Source: Trachythela sp. YZ-2020 | Lineage: Eukaryota; Cnidaria; Anthozoa; Malacalcyonacea; Clavulariidae | NCBI GenBank assembly: GCA_016169945.1 | Contig: JADLSH010000333.1 | Coordinates: forward strand, 1,612,001-1,676,000 | Length of the DNA stretch: 64,000 nucleotides | Reading direction: 5' to 3' | Shown: positions 20,090-30,568 of the stretch, piece after piece | Position numbering within the stretch: position 1 is the first letter of the stretch | How the letters are laid out: each line of letters starts with the position of its first letter | The notes under the pieces: generated by a model | Told to the model about the DNA's origin: nothing | Database searches by the model: none | Seen by the model: only the letters and a program-made list of their open reading frames with translations | Position numbers and translations under genes: made by a program

Positions 20090-22121
20090 TCTGGCTCATT
20101 TAGCCCCGTCCCCACGTCTTCCTGTTTTTTACATGTCCATATGCCGTTGTGTTTATTCCATCCTCCCCAATTATCAGCTTGTCATCATTTGCTGACAATG
20201 CTATCTTTACAATCCGCTCAGTGAACATATGCTTCCGACTTCTAAAAGTGTTCATACCCCTCCACTGTTTCTGACCACTAAATAAACACTTTTTAAAGTC
20301 ATCAAACGTAATGTATTTTTTGATGACACACTTTTTAACTCCCTTACACTTTTTTCCTCCTCACCTTCGTCCATCTTGTACACATATAGTTTTTACCTGA
20401 GCCCAACAAACTCTGATACTTGTTTCCCACAAGTCTCATCCTTCATCATTCCCAAAACCTTTTGTTCGCTCCGACAGGTATCCCAGAGGGATGGTGTCAA
20501 ACTTACTACTCACATCATCATCACTTTCCCAGTCTTGCAACTCTCCATCCATCGAAAGCTACCAGTTGGTAATGGCTTGCTCATCGCCCATCCATATAAA
20601 TTATTAGCGTCCAAGTCCAAATATGGATAAAAACATCCTCCTTTGGGTCGTAGTAGGTCGTGTATTTATTATTTGCCTTTGCGTGCTGTTTTGTGACCAA
20701 ACTAACCTCTCCACGGATGCCACTCTCTATGGTGAGATACATATCTGTGTCAGTGATTAGTTCTAAGCTTACATTGGTTATTTTTAGGGCTGCATCCCAT
20801 GCCAACCCTGGTGATGTGTAGTAGCAATAAGGGTCCAACCCATAATTTGTCATACATATTTTTCTAAACTTTTCCAGGTGCAGGTCCTGATAGTCTCTCA
20901 TGGTCTTCATCCCAAATGTTGTCCAAACTTTTTGTGCATGTTTGTAGTCATCATTGCTGATCCCAACACCGTTTAGTTTGCTAAAAAACTTATCCTTTGA
21001 TGGTAGCGATGTATCACTAAGCCTATCGAAACAGTCAACAGTCTATATATATACATAACTTACGGTTACAGCTCAGCAACTGGCCTCTGTAGCTCAGTTG
21101 GTTAGAGTGCTGCACCGGAATCGCAGGGCTGTGGGTTCAATTCCTGCCAGAGGACCGAGTGTTGCAATTTTCACAACCGTTCCTGTTTAGGTCTTAAATT
21201 GTGTATATATCTACTCACTTGGATTATCCACCAAACCCAGTATTCTAGTTCGACCAAGTGAAGTGCAAAACCTGATCAGAACTTGCACACCCGATAACCT
21301 CTGTAGCTCAGTTGGTTAGAGCGATGCACCGGAATCAAATGTTGCATGCCGCTCCCCTATACTTTCCTGTGAGATGGCAGTGATCCCTAACCTTATGTTT
21401 TTTATTATACCCAATCTTACATGCGTAACATGCCTCAGACTTTTCATAGTCTTCATTGTCCGCCTTTGTCATACAGATTTGGAACAGCCTCCTCAAACTT
21501 TGTAAATATATCACAAACATCCTTCTCCAAAGACTCTACAAAAACGTTTGTAACATCCTCACCCTCATACTTTTGTGTATAGTGTACAGTTTTTGGCTCG
21601 TAGATGCCTCCATCAAAACATTTAATATAATAATTAAACCCACTAGGGTTATGTTTTTGGTATTGTGTTGTACAACTCTCACGAATAGGTTTGTCTCCCA
21701 CATCCAAGTCCTCAATGAAGCACTCAAAGTCTGCATACACATAAAAAGGTACTGTGTGCATCCTTTCATAATTAACGAAAGATGTCGTTTGTATCTCACC
21801 ATTCTTACCAACCTTTGGGTACTCATGCCTCTGATGTTCATTGTTCATACATAGGAGTAACTCAGGAGTTTCAAACATGTTGAGACAGTTCATACAGACA
21901 TGTTTTTTATGCTCATGATTGCTCATCTGAGAGCTGATAAGCCTGATAAGCCTGCTCAGACATTTAACAACACTATAATGTCTGTCCCACAAAAATAGGT
22001 TCACATGTTTCTCACCACCACGCAGTTTTGATAACCTTAGTGGGAAAACTTCCTCCTTCTCATGGACACCAAACACATTTACTCCCACTTTGTTGTTCTT
22101 TTCAAACACACCAATGTCCAT
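20090..22121 (-). pseudogene. family B DNA polymerase, Maverick/Polinton-like, copy B
   Basis: Blocks on the minus strand run from an exonuclease-side region (GVNVFGVHEKEEVFPLRLSK, HVCMNCLNMF zinc-ribbon-like, FYVYADFECFIEDLD = Exo I, 22121-21453), through an endonuclease-VII-like His-Me finger (ACKIGYNKKHKVRDHCHLTG, about 21410-21335). After an interrupted gap comes the polymerase side (FGMKTMRDYQDLHLEKF, YYTSPGLAWDAALK, TDTDMYLTIESGIRG, 21010-20581). The far C-terminus (MMKDETCGKQVSEFVGLR through TAYGHVKNRKTW) decays through 20460-20100. Exo II/III are missing and two tRNA-SINE pieces sit in the gap. This is the replicative polymerase of large self-synthesising or virus-like DNA elements. 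Many frameshifts make it non-functional. Confidence 0.7.
21040..21334 (+). repeat. tRNA-derived SINE pair inside the polymerase relic
   Basis: 21084-21154 folds as a tRNA-like unit: CCTCTG pairs with CAGAGG, box A is TAGCTCAGTTGG and box B is GGGTTCAATTCC. A partial second unit starts at 21299 and breaks after CACCGGAATC. The tail between them (ACTTGGATTATCCACC...) is not tRNA. The copy separates the endonuclease-like and polymerase parts of the minus-strand relic. Confidence 0.7.
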
Positions 22122-22439
22122 TCTTTATCACTCATGTTTTATTATAGGGGAGGAAATATTATAAAAAAATTTTATAATACTATTTTACGAAACTTATATT
22201 ATGTTTCTTCTCTCTGATGATCTGATCCTATTTCTAGTTTTACAAAAGACAATTTCACAATTCGATAAATAATATAACATGTAACTATCAAATTTACCTT
22301 CTGTTCCAGTAATGTCTGTATTTTTTAGAATATGTCCACGAGAAGCAGAACATCTGACTTTAAGTATAAGTCGTTTCTTATCTCCCATGTTCTGACACGA
22401 GAAGCCATGAAACACACTAGTTGCGTGGGTGTAATCTGA

Positions 22440-24535
22440 AATTTGTTAATCCTTCAGTATGTTGTAAAATGACTCTTTCGGTGGTAGGGTTGATTCTTCA
22501 AATCTTTCTGTACAATCCATGTAATCATATGGGTAGACGCCTTTTCTTAGTAGGAGGGGCACTTTGTCACTGTCGATGTATTTCTTTAGAGTTGGAAACT
22601 TGTCAACACCATCCTTTGCTAGATTGGATACTAACTTTTCCAGTGATGCATTCATAAATTGCAGAGAGTTGATAAAATCCAAATTATCAATGGAGAAAGA
22701 GATGTACTTCTCGGTGTTATTCGGGATACAGTTGATCTTCTTGTCTTTGAGTTTGCCAAGGCCTTGCATAATCAGATGGGAATCATAGCCGCATAGATTG
22801 TGAAGAATGACAGGAATTTGTCCTGTAAAACTATAGTTCAAATTGCAGTCGTTATGCGCAGCACCACAAAACTTTCCGGCGAGATGACAATGGTCACGAA
22901 CACGATCAGCTCCCAACTCATATGACAATTGACTGCATCTTGAAACGCCTGCTCTTCTTCTCTTTCAATTGGCATTGGCTCGACAAAATCAAGTTTCTCT
23001 TGAATATATTTTTGCTCTTCTTCTAAACACTCTAGGAACTTATCAACTGCATCTTCTCCACGACAAACAACAGGTGGTTTGGAATACTTCTCATAGTACG
23101 AAAATCCACATGGTTGATGGTGTTGGTATTTTTCAGTGGATGATTTTTCAGGGTTTGGAGTCGCTGAATCAATCTTGGTGGTAAGACTTTTGAAGTCGGC
23201 GTAGATCGCAAACAGGACTTTCAGCTGCTTATGGTAATCTTTGAAAAATAGAAATGCATTGTCCTCGTTTGGTAGCTCGATGCGTTGAGCTCCATGTTGA
23301 CTGCAGTGGGGTTGGTGTCTTGCAGCAGGTCTTCTCGGATAAATCCATGCAGACAGTAACGACGGTAGTACATTCAAGCCTTTTTCCTGTTTTGACTGTA
23401 GAGCAATTTATTCAGATATTTGATGAGACAGTAATGTCTGGTTGTTCCCTGATAGTATAACAATAGATTCACATGGGTATCGAAGTGTTCCTTTGTGATA
23501 TACAAGGGAAAGAGTACATCTTCGAAGCCAAACACGTTTACTGAAATGTTGTTCTGATGTTCGAATTTACCAATCTTGTCAACAGTAACTGGAAAATCTA
23601 TACCAGTAAAGTCTAGTTCCTCTTTAAACTGCTGATAGTGGTGGAGTCTTCCTGCATCACGAGAGACAGGATGGATACTGGCAAGGACCAACCACATGAA
23701 ACACTTGTTATCATAATTCTTTATGTTAATGATGGCTTTCTTGGTCTTTAGCTTGCTGGGAAGAGGGATATAACTGGAACCTTTTACTGGTGGAGTATAC
23801 TGGGCTATACTCAGGTCAAGATGAAGGATTCCGTCTAATATCCAACCACTTCCTTCTTTTTGAAATAATACTAGAGACTGGGTGATTTTCTGCTTGGCTT
23901 CGTCTAGTTGATTCTCTAGTTTGTGCTGATTTGCCGTTGTCATACAGAGACTGCAGAATGGGTTTCGGTAGCCACATCTTCGCCATCAGGTTTAGGCTTG
24001 ACAAACCGTACTTTGACGCTGATAAACCATTTAATGCCTCTTTTCTTTACCAACTCGTTTCGAAAGGTGATTCGATATAGGTTTTGTCTTGCCACGTAAG
24101 AAGTGAGACATATCTTGCTTTTGATCTTTTCGTGGTTTCAACTCGATTTTCTTCAAAAGCTGTTGTTGGGCTGCAGGGGTTGTCGTTTTCTTAACTTGAT
24201 TATCTGGTTCGCCTTCTCCAACTTGATTCTCAACTTTCTTTGAGGCTGGACTGCTATCATCTTCTTCACATCCTCTTTTCAAAGGATTCCCTTGGCATTG
24301 AATTTGATGTTCCACTAAATGATCGCGACGGTAAAACTATTTTCTGCAGTTGTTACAGGTATGAGTAATGGTTCTTTGGTCTCGCTTCTGATGTCGTTTC
24401 AGAGCATCTTTCCGGGTAAAAGACTTGGCTGCATTGACCACAAACAAACTTCTCTCCGTGAACGGACCGTTCATGACGAGTTAAACTTCTCAGCTGAGTA
24501 AACTGCTTGGAGCATATCTTACAAGAATAATCCAT
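22440..24535 (-). pseudogene. zinc-finger family B DNA polymerase, Maverick/Polinton-like, copy A
   Basis: Translation starts with MDYSCKICSK at 24535 just after a splice acceptor. Two to three C2H2 fingers follow (FTQLRSLTRHERSVHGEK, then CGQCSQ, then CNNCRK), with a one-base shift near 24415 and a stop near 24340. A charged linker with LKRGCEEDDSSPASKKVENQ comes next (24315-24031), then the polymerase N-terminal region (23943-23374, including NVFGFEDVLFPLYITKEHFD), Exo I-like LFAIYADFKSL (23220-23190), an endonuclease-VII-like finger RVRDHCHLAGKFCGAAHNDC (22905-22845), Exo II HNLCGYDSHLI and the post-exo block ending PPKESFYNILKD at 22446. The polymerase palm is missing. Exo I has Lys where copy B has Glu. 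Several frameshifts separate the parts. Confidence 0.72.
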
Positions 24536-24539
24536 TCTG

Positions 24540-24985
24540 CAAATAGAAAAAAAAAGCGATTTCCTCACACTACTACCCAAAATAATTGAACTGTTAAGTT
24601 TAAATAAAAAAAATCCTAGACTGTAACCGCAACAACTAATTAAACCTGTTCGTTGCATGACTTTCCCAAGGGGCACCTCAGATACTTTCTTCATAGGTGC
24701 ATCCAACAAGGGCACAGCAACTACTTGGAATACGTAACAAACGATTTCTTTACATTAATACCCCAAATAATTGAACTGTTAAGTTTAAATAAAAATATAT
24801 ATCATAGATTGTAACCACGACAACTAATTTAACTAAATCCGTTCGTTGCATGACTTTCCCAAGGGGCACCTCAGATACTTTCTTCATATGTGCAGCCAGC
24901 AGGGGCACAGCAACTACTTGGTAACTTGGAAGCGATTTCTTAGTATTATTCAAAATAATTCAACTTTAATTAATGTCTTACCTTA
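24540..24985 (-). repeat. tandemly duplicated leader exon/promoter of the polymerase element
   Basis: Two units of about 190 bp (24552-24741 and 24742-24932) each contain CAAATAATTGAACTGTTAAG-type intron sequence and the coding-like leader MKKVSEVPLGKVMQRT; a third partial unit lies at 24933-24985. The downstream acceptor at 24536-24545 (TTTGCAG on the minus strand) joins to the zinc-finger ORF. The same leader precedes the orphan copy at 12.8 kb only once, so the duplication happened in this copy or its lineage. Confidence 0.7.
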
Positions 24986-25389
24986 CACACTTACAGTTGT
25001 CAATACAACAATTCTTCAGCAACTCTCGTAATGGCTGATCGACTGTTTCACTTTTCAATCAAACCACAGTATATAAACACAAAACCCTCACCATTTGATT
25101 GTGGGAGAGGTATTTAATAAAAACACGTAATGCGCATGCGCACTAACACCTGAGAGGCTTCATTGAACGTGTTCATTCTTGCCTGTTCCATGCTGTGACA
25201 AGAAATTATATTTACCATGCACTATGCATTTTCATTGATTGACCATATGTTTAATATAAAATACTAAGCCAAATATTTATTATTATAATATTTAGATAGA
25301 TATTTATCAGTTTATATTAGAAGTAAAACATTTTAAGTGAGCTTATTTCATAATGCATGAAACAGCATCAAACACGCTACAGTATAAAC

Positions 25390-25705
25390 CTAATACAAAC
25401 TAAAAACTGTAGATAAACAAACAACAACAAAGATTACCTGAAATAAACTAAAACTGTATGTAAACAAACGGTATCGAAATAGCCAAATATAAACGATAGA
25501 CTGCGGATAAACAAACGCTGACATAGTACTCTGAAATAAACTAAAAACTACAGACAAATAAACGGCAACATACTATGTGAAATCAACTAAAATTGTACAT
25601 AACTAAACGGTATTGAAGTAACCAGACATTACCAAACGATGTAGATAAATAAACGGTAGCGAAATAGCCTGAAAATAAACTGAAAATTACTGTAGCAACC
25701 GGCAA
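25390..25705. repeat. minisatellite of ~60-bp units
   Basis: About five diverged units share GAAATAAACTAAAAACTGTA, GATAAACAAACGGTA and CGAAATAGCC in order. No gene is seen. Confidence 0.7.
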
Positions 25706-25971
25706 AAGCTCAAATATATTAAAATGTCTGAATAAATTAAAATATTTAAGAATCGATGACGTCATAGGGTGGTGCTGGATGCACCGCCTGCACCAGAACC
25801 CCCCTTCCCCTACTACTTATATATATATGTTGAGCACTCTTTGCGTTTCGTAGACCTAAACCTACACATATATATATATATATACATACATACGTGTAGG
25901 TTTAGGTATACGAAACGCAAAGAGTGCTCGACAACATATAGTTAGAGCAAATTATAGTTTTTCGCTTACCT

Positions 25972-26035
25972 CAAAACTTGTCTGCAACAGGCTGTTTCAT
26001 CTGTAAAAGAATCATCAGGCAGTTTACAAGTATCG
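25972..26035 (-). ncRNA. hammerhead ribozyme, inverted pseudo-LTR copy
   Basis: The minus strand carries the same 64-nt motif as 28633-28696: CUGAUGA core, GAAA core, ACA/UGU helix III and CUGC/GCAG plus CUUGU/ACAAG helix I. The only helix difference noted is A to G at the outer helix I, which still pairs (G-U). A compensated change supports retention of the fold. Confidence 0.75.
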
Positions 26036-26242
26036 AAAAGAAATGACCGCTTATATGCTTCCTGCCGGGGCGTGGGAGTGTGTGTGGGAGACAATGTGTG
26101 CATGCATATGGCTTTGTTTGCGTTGTTTACGCGAAATTTGTTACGATGACGACATCGTGAAATTATTTCAGCTCTTTTGTTGAGTAAACAATCCTTGTTT
26201 TTTTCTTTCAAAATACAAAATTTTTCTTCTAAACATAAATTG

Positions 26243-26439
26243 CATCGTTTTGATCCTCCCGTATACGAAATAGAATGTTTTAAAATTTGCCAATTAATAC
26301 TGAAATCCTTATTGTTTTCTTTCAATGTCCAATCGACATTGAAAGAAAATTGGACATTGAAAGAAAACAATAAGGATTTCAGTATTAATTGGCAAATTTT
26401 AAAACATTCTATTTCGTATACGGGAGGATCAAAACGATG
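26243..26439. repeat. 90-bp palindrome at the Penelope body/tail junction
   Basis: 26243-26332 and 26350-26439 are reverse complements with a 17-nt spacer (TCGACATTGAAAGAAAA) that itself repeats the arm end. It marks where the inverted tail meets the direct fragment. Such a hairpin is consistent with template switching during reverse transcription. Confidence 0.85.
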
Positions 26440-26441
26440 AT

Positions 26442-28190
26442 TTGACTATTCATTTTTGGCAATTTCGATTTGACTATTCACTAAAGAATATCCCTATACC
26501 ATCACAGGACGCTTATTTTAAAAATTTGATTGAAAAAGTGGAAAGTGTAATAAAACGTATGAGATGGAAAGCTAATTTCTTTCTTAATAAAAACCAAAAA
26601 TGTGAAAACCAAAACAACCATTTCGGCCTTGCATCCAAAAAAACACCTCCTTCTATTCCGGAAATGAAACCTTTCGAAGACGACCTTATAAAATTAATCG
26701 AAAATTTACAATTTCGGCCATATAGGAACCAATTTCAGAAATCTTTGACTAACAATCTAAAGAAAATCAATTCGTCTCCCAACATTTTCATTTTTGCAGA
26801 CAAAACTAGGAATATTTATGAAACCTCGCTCGACACATACAACAAGCTCTTACATGACAACATCACAAAAACATATAAGCATGGATCCGAGGACACTATA
26901 GATGAAATTGATTCAGAACTAAAAACATTTCGAACAATTTAGGAATCGCGACAGAATTGAAAAAATGAAAAACACGAAGCATTTATATCTTTAAAAGATC
27001 ACAAAGAAAATTTCGAGAACAACCCAAAATGCCGATTAATTAATCCCGCCAAAAGCGAATCCGGAAAAATAAGCAAAGTTATTTTGGACATAATTAATTA
27101 TAATTTGAGGCAAAAATTTGAATTTAAATCAATGGAGGAATACAAAACAAGTTATTCAGTGGTTTGGCAATATAAAAGATAAGGACAGACACAGTTTTAT
27201 TTCGTTTGACATTGTGGATTTCTACCCATCTATTTCTGAAAAACTATTGGACCAAGCTTTATCTTGGGCTTCAAATTTGGCTACTATACCTGAAAACGAT
27301 ATTTCAATAATAAAACACGCTAGAAAATCTCTCCTTTTCAATACCGGAATTTCATGGATAAAAAAAGATAGCCATAGTTTGTTTGACGTTAGCATGGGCA
27401 GTTTCGACGGCGCGGAAATTTGTGAGTTGTAGGCCTTTTCATTTTAAACCACCTGAGTAAGAAATTTGGCAAAGAAAGCATCGGCCTATATAGAGATGAC
27501 GGTTTGGCTATTATAGAAAGTAAATCAGCACGCTTAGCAGACAAAACAAGAAAAGATCTCCACAAAATTTTCGAGCAGTTTGACCTAAAAATTACCGCCG
27601 AATCAAATTTACGCATTGTAAACTTTTTAGATGTAACTTTCGACCTTAACAATGGAAAACATAGGCCCTATAGGAAGCCCAATGACGATCCACTATACAT
27701 AAATATGCACTCTAATCACCCACCGAGCATCACAAGGCAACTACCTGCATCAATTAACAAGCGCATCGCACTTCTTTCATCAGATGAGCAAACTTTTCAG
27801 GAATCTGCACCCATATATCAGAACGCACTTAGGCATAGCAACTTTAATCATGAACTTAGCTACACTCAGCACACACCGCAAAAACAACGCAGGAATAGGC
27901 AACGCAACATCATTTGGTTCAACCCACCATTTAGCAAGAGTGTTAGCACAAACATGGGACGTAATTTCCTTAGTCTAATTGACAAGCATTTTCCACCGCA
28001 CCACAAGCTACATAAAATTTTTAACAGAAATACAGTTAAAGTAAGCTATAGCTGCATGAACAATATTAAGTCAGTAATCACTAAACACAATGCATGCATA
28101 TCTAGAAATAACAAGCCACAGGAGAGGGACACTACCAATTGCAGTTGTAGAAAAACACCATTTGCCCGCTTCAAAAACAATGCATGACTA
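26442..28190 (+). pseudogene. Penelope-like reverse transcriptase
   Basis: The N-terminal part (26442-26941) includes EMKPFEDDLIKLIENLQFRP and FIFADKTRNIY. Next, in other frames, come [20 protein letters not shown] and [20 protein letters not shown]. Motif A is SFISFDIVDFYPSI (27195-27236) and motif C is YRDDGLAII (27486-27512). The thumb region has RIVNFLDVTFDLNNGKHRPY, NHPPSITRQLPASINKRIAL and a Cys-containing C-terminal block (CSCRKTPF). These are hallmarks of Penelope-like RTs, the sister group of telomerase. A stop near 26941, shifts near 26975, 27180 and 27431 and others make it inactive. Confidence 0.85.
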
Positions 28191-28620
28191 GGGACATAGT
28201 ATACAAAGCAACAGTCACAGTAAGCAACACAAACACGATCAAAAATTACATTGGCATGACTGCAACCACATTCAAAGAGCGATTGGCCAACCACACTAAA
28301 TATTTTCAGCATAAAAAGCATGCAAATGACACGGAACTTTCGAAATATATTTGGACATTGAAAGAAAACAATAAGGATTTCAGTATTAATTGGCAAATTT
28401 TAAAACATTCTATTTCGTATACGGGAGGATCAAAACGATGCAATTTATGTTTAGAAGAAAAATGTTGTATTTTGAAAGAAAAAAACAAGGATTGTTTACT
28501 GAAATAATTTCACGATGTCGTCATCGTAACAAATTTCGCGTAAACAACGCAAACAAAGCCATGCATGCACACATTGTCTCCCACACACACTCCCACGCCC
28601 CGGCAGGAAGCATATAAGCG
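28184..28620 (+). pseudogene. GIY-YIG endonuclease domain of the Penelope-like element
   Basis: IVYKATVT...KNYIGMTATTFKERLANH gives the YK and YIG parts and the downstream Arg of a GIY-YIG nuclease; YIWTLKENNKDFSINWQIL and SKRCNLCLEEKCCIL with Cys pairs follow. Comparison with the inverted tail copy shows that this copy lost 13 bp (between TTGTTTACT and GAAATAATTT at 28494-28500), so the last block (NKRAEIISRCRHRNKF in the other copy) is out of frame. In canonical Penelope elements this domain makes the nick that primes reverse transcription. Confidence 0.85.
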
Positions 28621-28632
28621 GTCATTTCTTTT

Positions 28633-28696
28633 CAATACTTGTAAACTGCCTGATGATTCTTTTACAGATGAAACAGCCTGTTGCAGACAAGTTTTG
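28633..28696 (+). ncRNA. hammerhead ribozyme (type I) in Penelope pseudo-LTR
   Basis: The core CUGAUGA is at 28650-28656 and GAAA at 28670-28673. Helix I: CUGC (28646-28649) with GCAG (28683-28686), then CUUGU (28638-28642) with ACAAG (28687-28691), extended by CAAUA/UUUUG with one U-U. Helix II: UCU (28658-28660) with AGA (28666-28668), with an unusual U-U at the base. Helix III: ACA (28673-28675) with UGU (28679-28681), closed by a GCC loop. Cleavage is predicted after U28682. A very short helix III is typical of hammerheads described from Penelope-like retroelements. Two further copies in the window keep the same core. Confidence 0.82.
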
Positions 28697-28873
28697 AGGT
28701 AAGCGAAAAACTATATATATATATATATATATATATACTGTACGTTATATAAGTATATAAGTTAATACATCGTTAATAAGTTTACTTAATGAAACTATTT
28801 GCTAATATTTTTTTAATTGACAATCTGTTACTAATTTATATCAATCCTAGATTCCTTCAGCTTCACATGCTAT

Positions 28874-29330
28874 TTGCATAATATCTCGGAAGTCAAGAAT
28901 GCTTCTCAATCCGAAAGAAAATATTTTAATTGCATCGTGCAATGCAATGACAAACCAGTGAGAGCAGTCTGTTTCTCGCCAGAGAAGAGGTCAGAATTAC
29001 AGGCTGTAGCAAAGTCAAGAAGCCCGATTAAACTGAAAAACTACAAGCGAGCAAGTAATGCTAGCGAAGATCTCACCATCACCAAATTTACCAAGATTAC
29101 AACTCTTGAGAAGAACGAGGTCAATTTCGCCTTTTCCGAAGAAATCTCTTCAGCGTCGACAGGGAAATCAGTTAGTATTTCAACTATACCAAAGCTAGCT
29201 TCGGAGCAGCTGATCCAAATCGACAGTAAAGTGATGAAAATGTCCAAGTAAAGAAACAAGATGTCATTGTGGCGGACCCGACTGCTACCGTTAAAATCGT
29301 TCTTTGGGGATAATACTTAATTGTCTCCTA
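28874..29330 (+). pseudogene. probable OB-fold protein fragment
   Basis: The open frame at 28874-29251 reads EVKNASQSERKYFNCIVQCN, KPVRAVCFSPEKRSELQAVA, SPIKLKNYKRASNASEDLTI and ends LIQIDSKVMKMSK, continuing in another frame with ADPTATVKIVLWG and then YTLKNVRVKSTKYDQYL. The spacing of hydrophobic strands and the second, similar block suggest two OB folds, as in replication-protein-A-like single-strand binders. I recall this sequence type as repeated in cnidarian genomes without a defined function. It may be cargo of a larger element; no partner domain is seen next to it. Confidence 0.4.
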
Positions 29331-29689
29331 ACTAAACGAGACGTATACCTTAAAGAATGTCCGAGTAAAATCCACGAAGTATGATCAGTACCTTAATAGT
29401 CCCAAAAATGAAGGTTTCCCCCCCCCACCCATTCTACTAACTTCCAGACGAAGGACCTTCGCTCGAAACGTCTAAGTTCTCATTGTATTTTCAGGTAGTT
29501 TTACACAACAATCAACCGTCATATTTGCTATACTCTACCCACACTGGCACTGCATGTTTGAGATATTTTATTTGTCATATTTACTAAACTGTTTGGCATA
29601 GTGATACTGTCAATTGTGAACCCCATTTAACAATTAATATGAAAACCTTGTTCTACTGTGTATGATATATATAAAAATATATTCTTTTG

Positions 29690-29800
29690 ACCATTAGCTG
29701 GCAAGCCCAGATGCACCCTACTTTTATTGGTATTTTACTCTGTCTAATGCCAGACGATTTTACTTGTCAGTGGTAGGGTACTGCCAGTGAATGGGTTAAA
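29690..29800. repeat. interspersed repeat (GGTAGGGTA family)
   Basis: CCCAGATGCACCCTACTTTT, CTAATGCCAGACGATTTTAC and TTGTCAGTGGTAGGGTACTG match 12490-12610 and, in part, 62440-62485. Confidence 0.6.
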
Positions 29801-30135
29801 TATCAATCTCTTATTATTTACAAGTTACTGGTTGAATGAAGTGTACAAAATATGTAACTTATACAATTTAGGGCCAAATAGAATTGTAGATTATTATTCC
29901 TTCATGACAACAATGGGTGTACGCTTAGCGTACCTATTTTTCTTAAAGGAACTGAGAGTTGTATCTTTTCGCAAGGGTTTATCCAGCCAACTCTAGCTTA
30001 TCAACTTTAATGAAGCTCAGAAACAATGAAATACACTATGTGTCGGCACAATACTGACACAGTGGCAAATCATTGATGTTGCATACTGTATGACTGACCA
30101 TTATTCCCTTAACTTATTGGGCGTTCCGACCAAAG
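29801..30135. other. gene-free stretch
   Basis: I see no gene or repeat boundary here until the hAT target duplication at 30136. Confidence 0.4.
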
Positions 30136-30568
30136 CCTGAACCATACCTACCAACTCTCACGGCTACCGCGTGTGTCTCACGCCTCAGCTCCATTTCTCA
30201 CGCTCACACGCATGAAAGTTAAAATCTCACGCCTCATTGAAAATCTCACACCTTATTAAAAATTTCACGCCTTATTAACAATTTCGCACCTACTTAACAA
30301 TTTCACGCCTTCTAGTCTTACTCAAACTTTACTGTTGCTGCAATATATCGCAATCAGTCATCAGATTTCGAGGATAATACACAAATGAAATTATATAATA
30401 ATTAATTAATATTATAACGCTCAAATACCTTGTCCTTGATGCGGAGCCTGGATCAGTTTACAAATTCAAAATGTCAGACTCAACCTCAGACTCGGATGAT
30501 ACAACAACAACAACATATTTGTCAGATAGCAATGATCTTGATGGCAGTTCGAATCCTAAAAGGCAAAA

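Larger units (their letters stand above)
25826..28740 (+). mobile_element. Penelope-like element with inverted pseudo-LTR
   Basis: The coding part (26442-28620) is an RT followed by a GIY-YIG domain. The 3' tail (28330-28720) is present a second time, inverted, at 25905-26355 upstream of the RT, and a third short direct piece (26350-26439) starts the body. The outermost sequence forms a further inverted pair around a TATA run (25828-25870 and 25893-25935). Penelope-like elements often show partial tandem or inverted copies of themselves acting as pseudo-LTRs, and many carry hammerhead ribozymes there, as seen here. Confidence 0.85.

Noticed and set aside
21084..21154. tRNA gene with good acceptor and T-arm pairing
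   Set aside because: The anticodon loop lacks U33, the anticodon stem has a mismatch, and a partial copy lies 200 bp away with a SINE-like tail; other tRNA-like heads in the window behave the same. Called a SINE.
29440..29485. CAGACGA...CGAAAC resembling a second hammerhead core
   Set aside because: The core has A where U is required (CAGACGA), and no helix III can form after GAAAC. It is a short hairpin motif of unknown origin.
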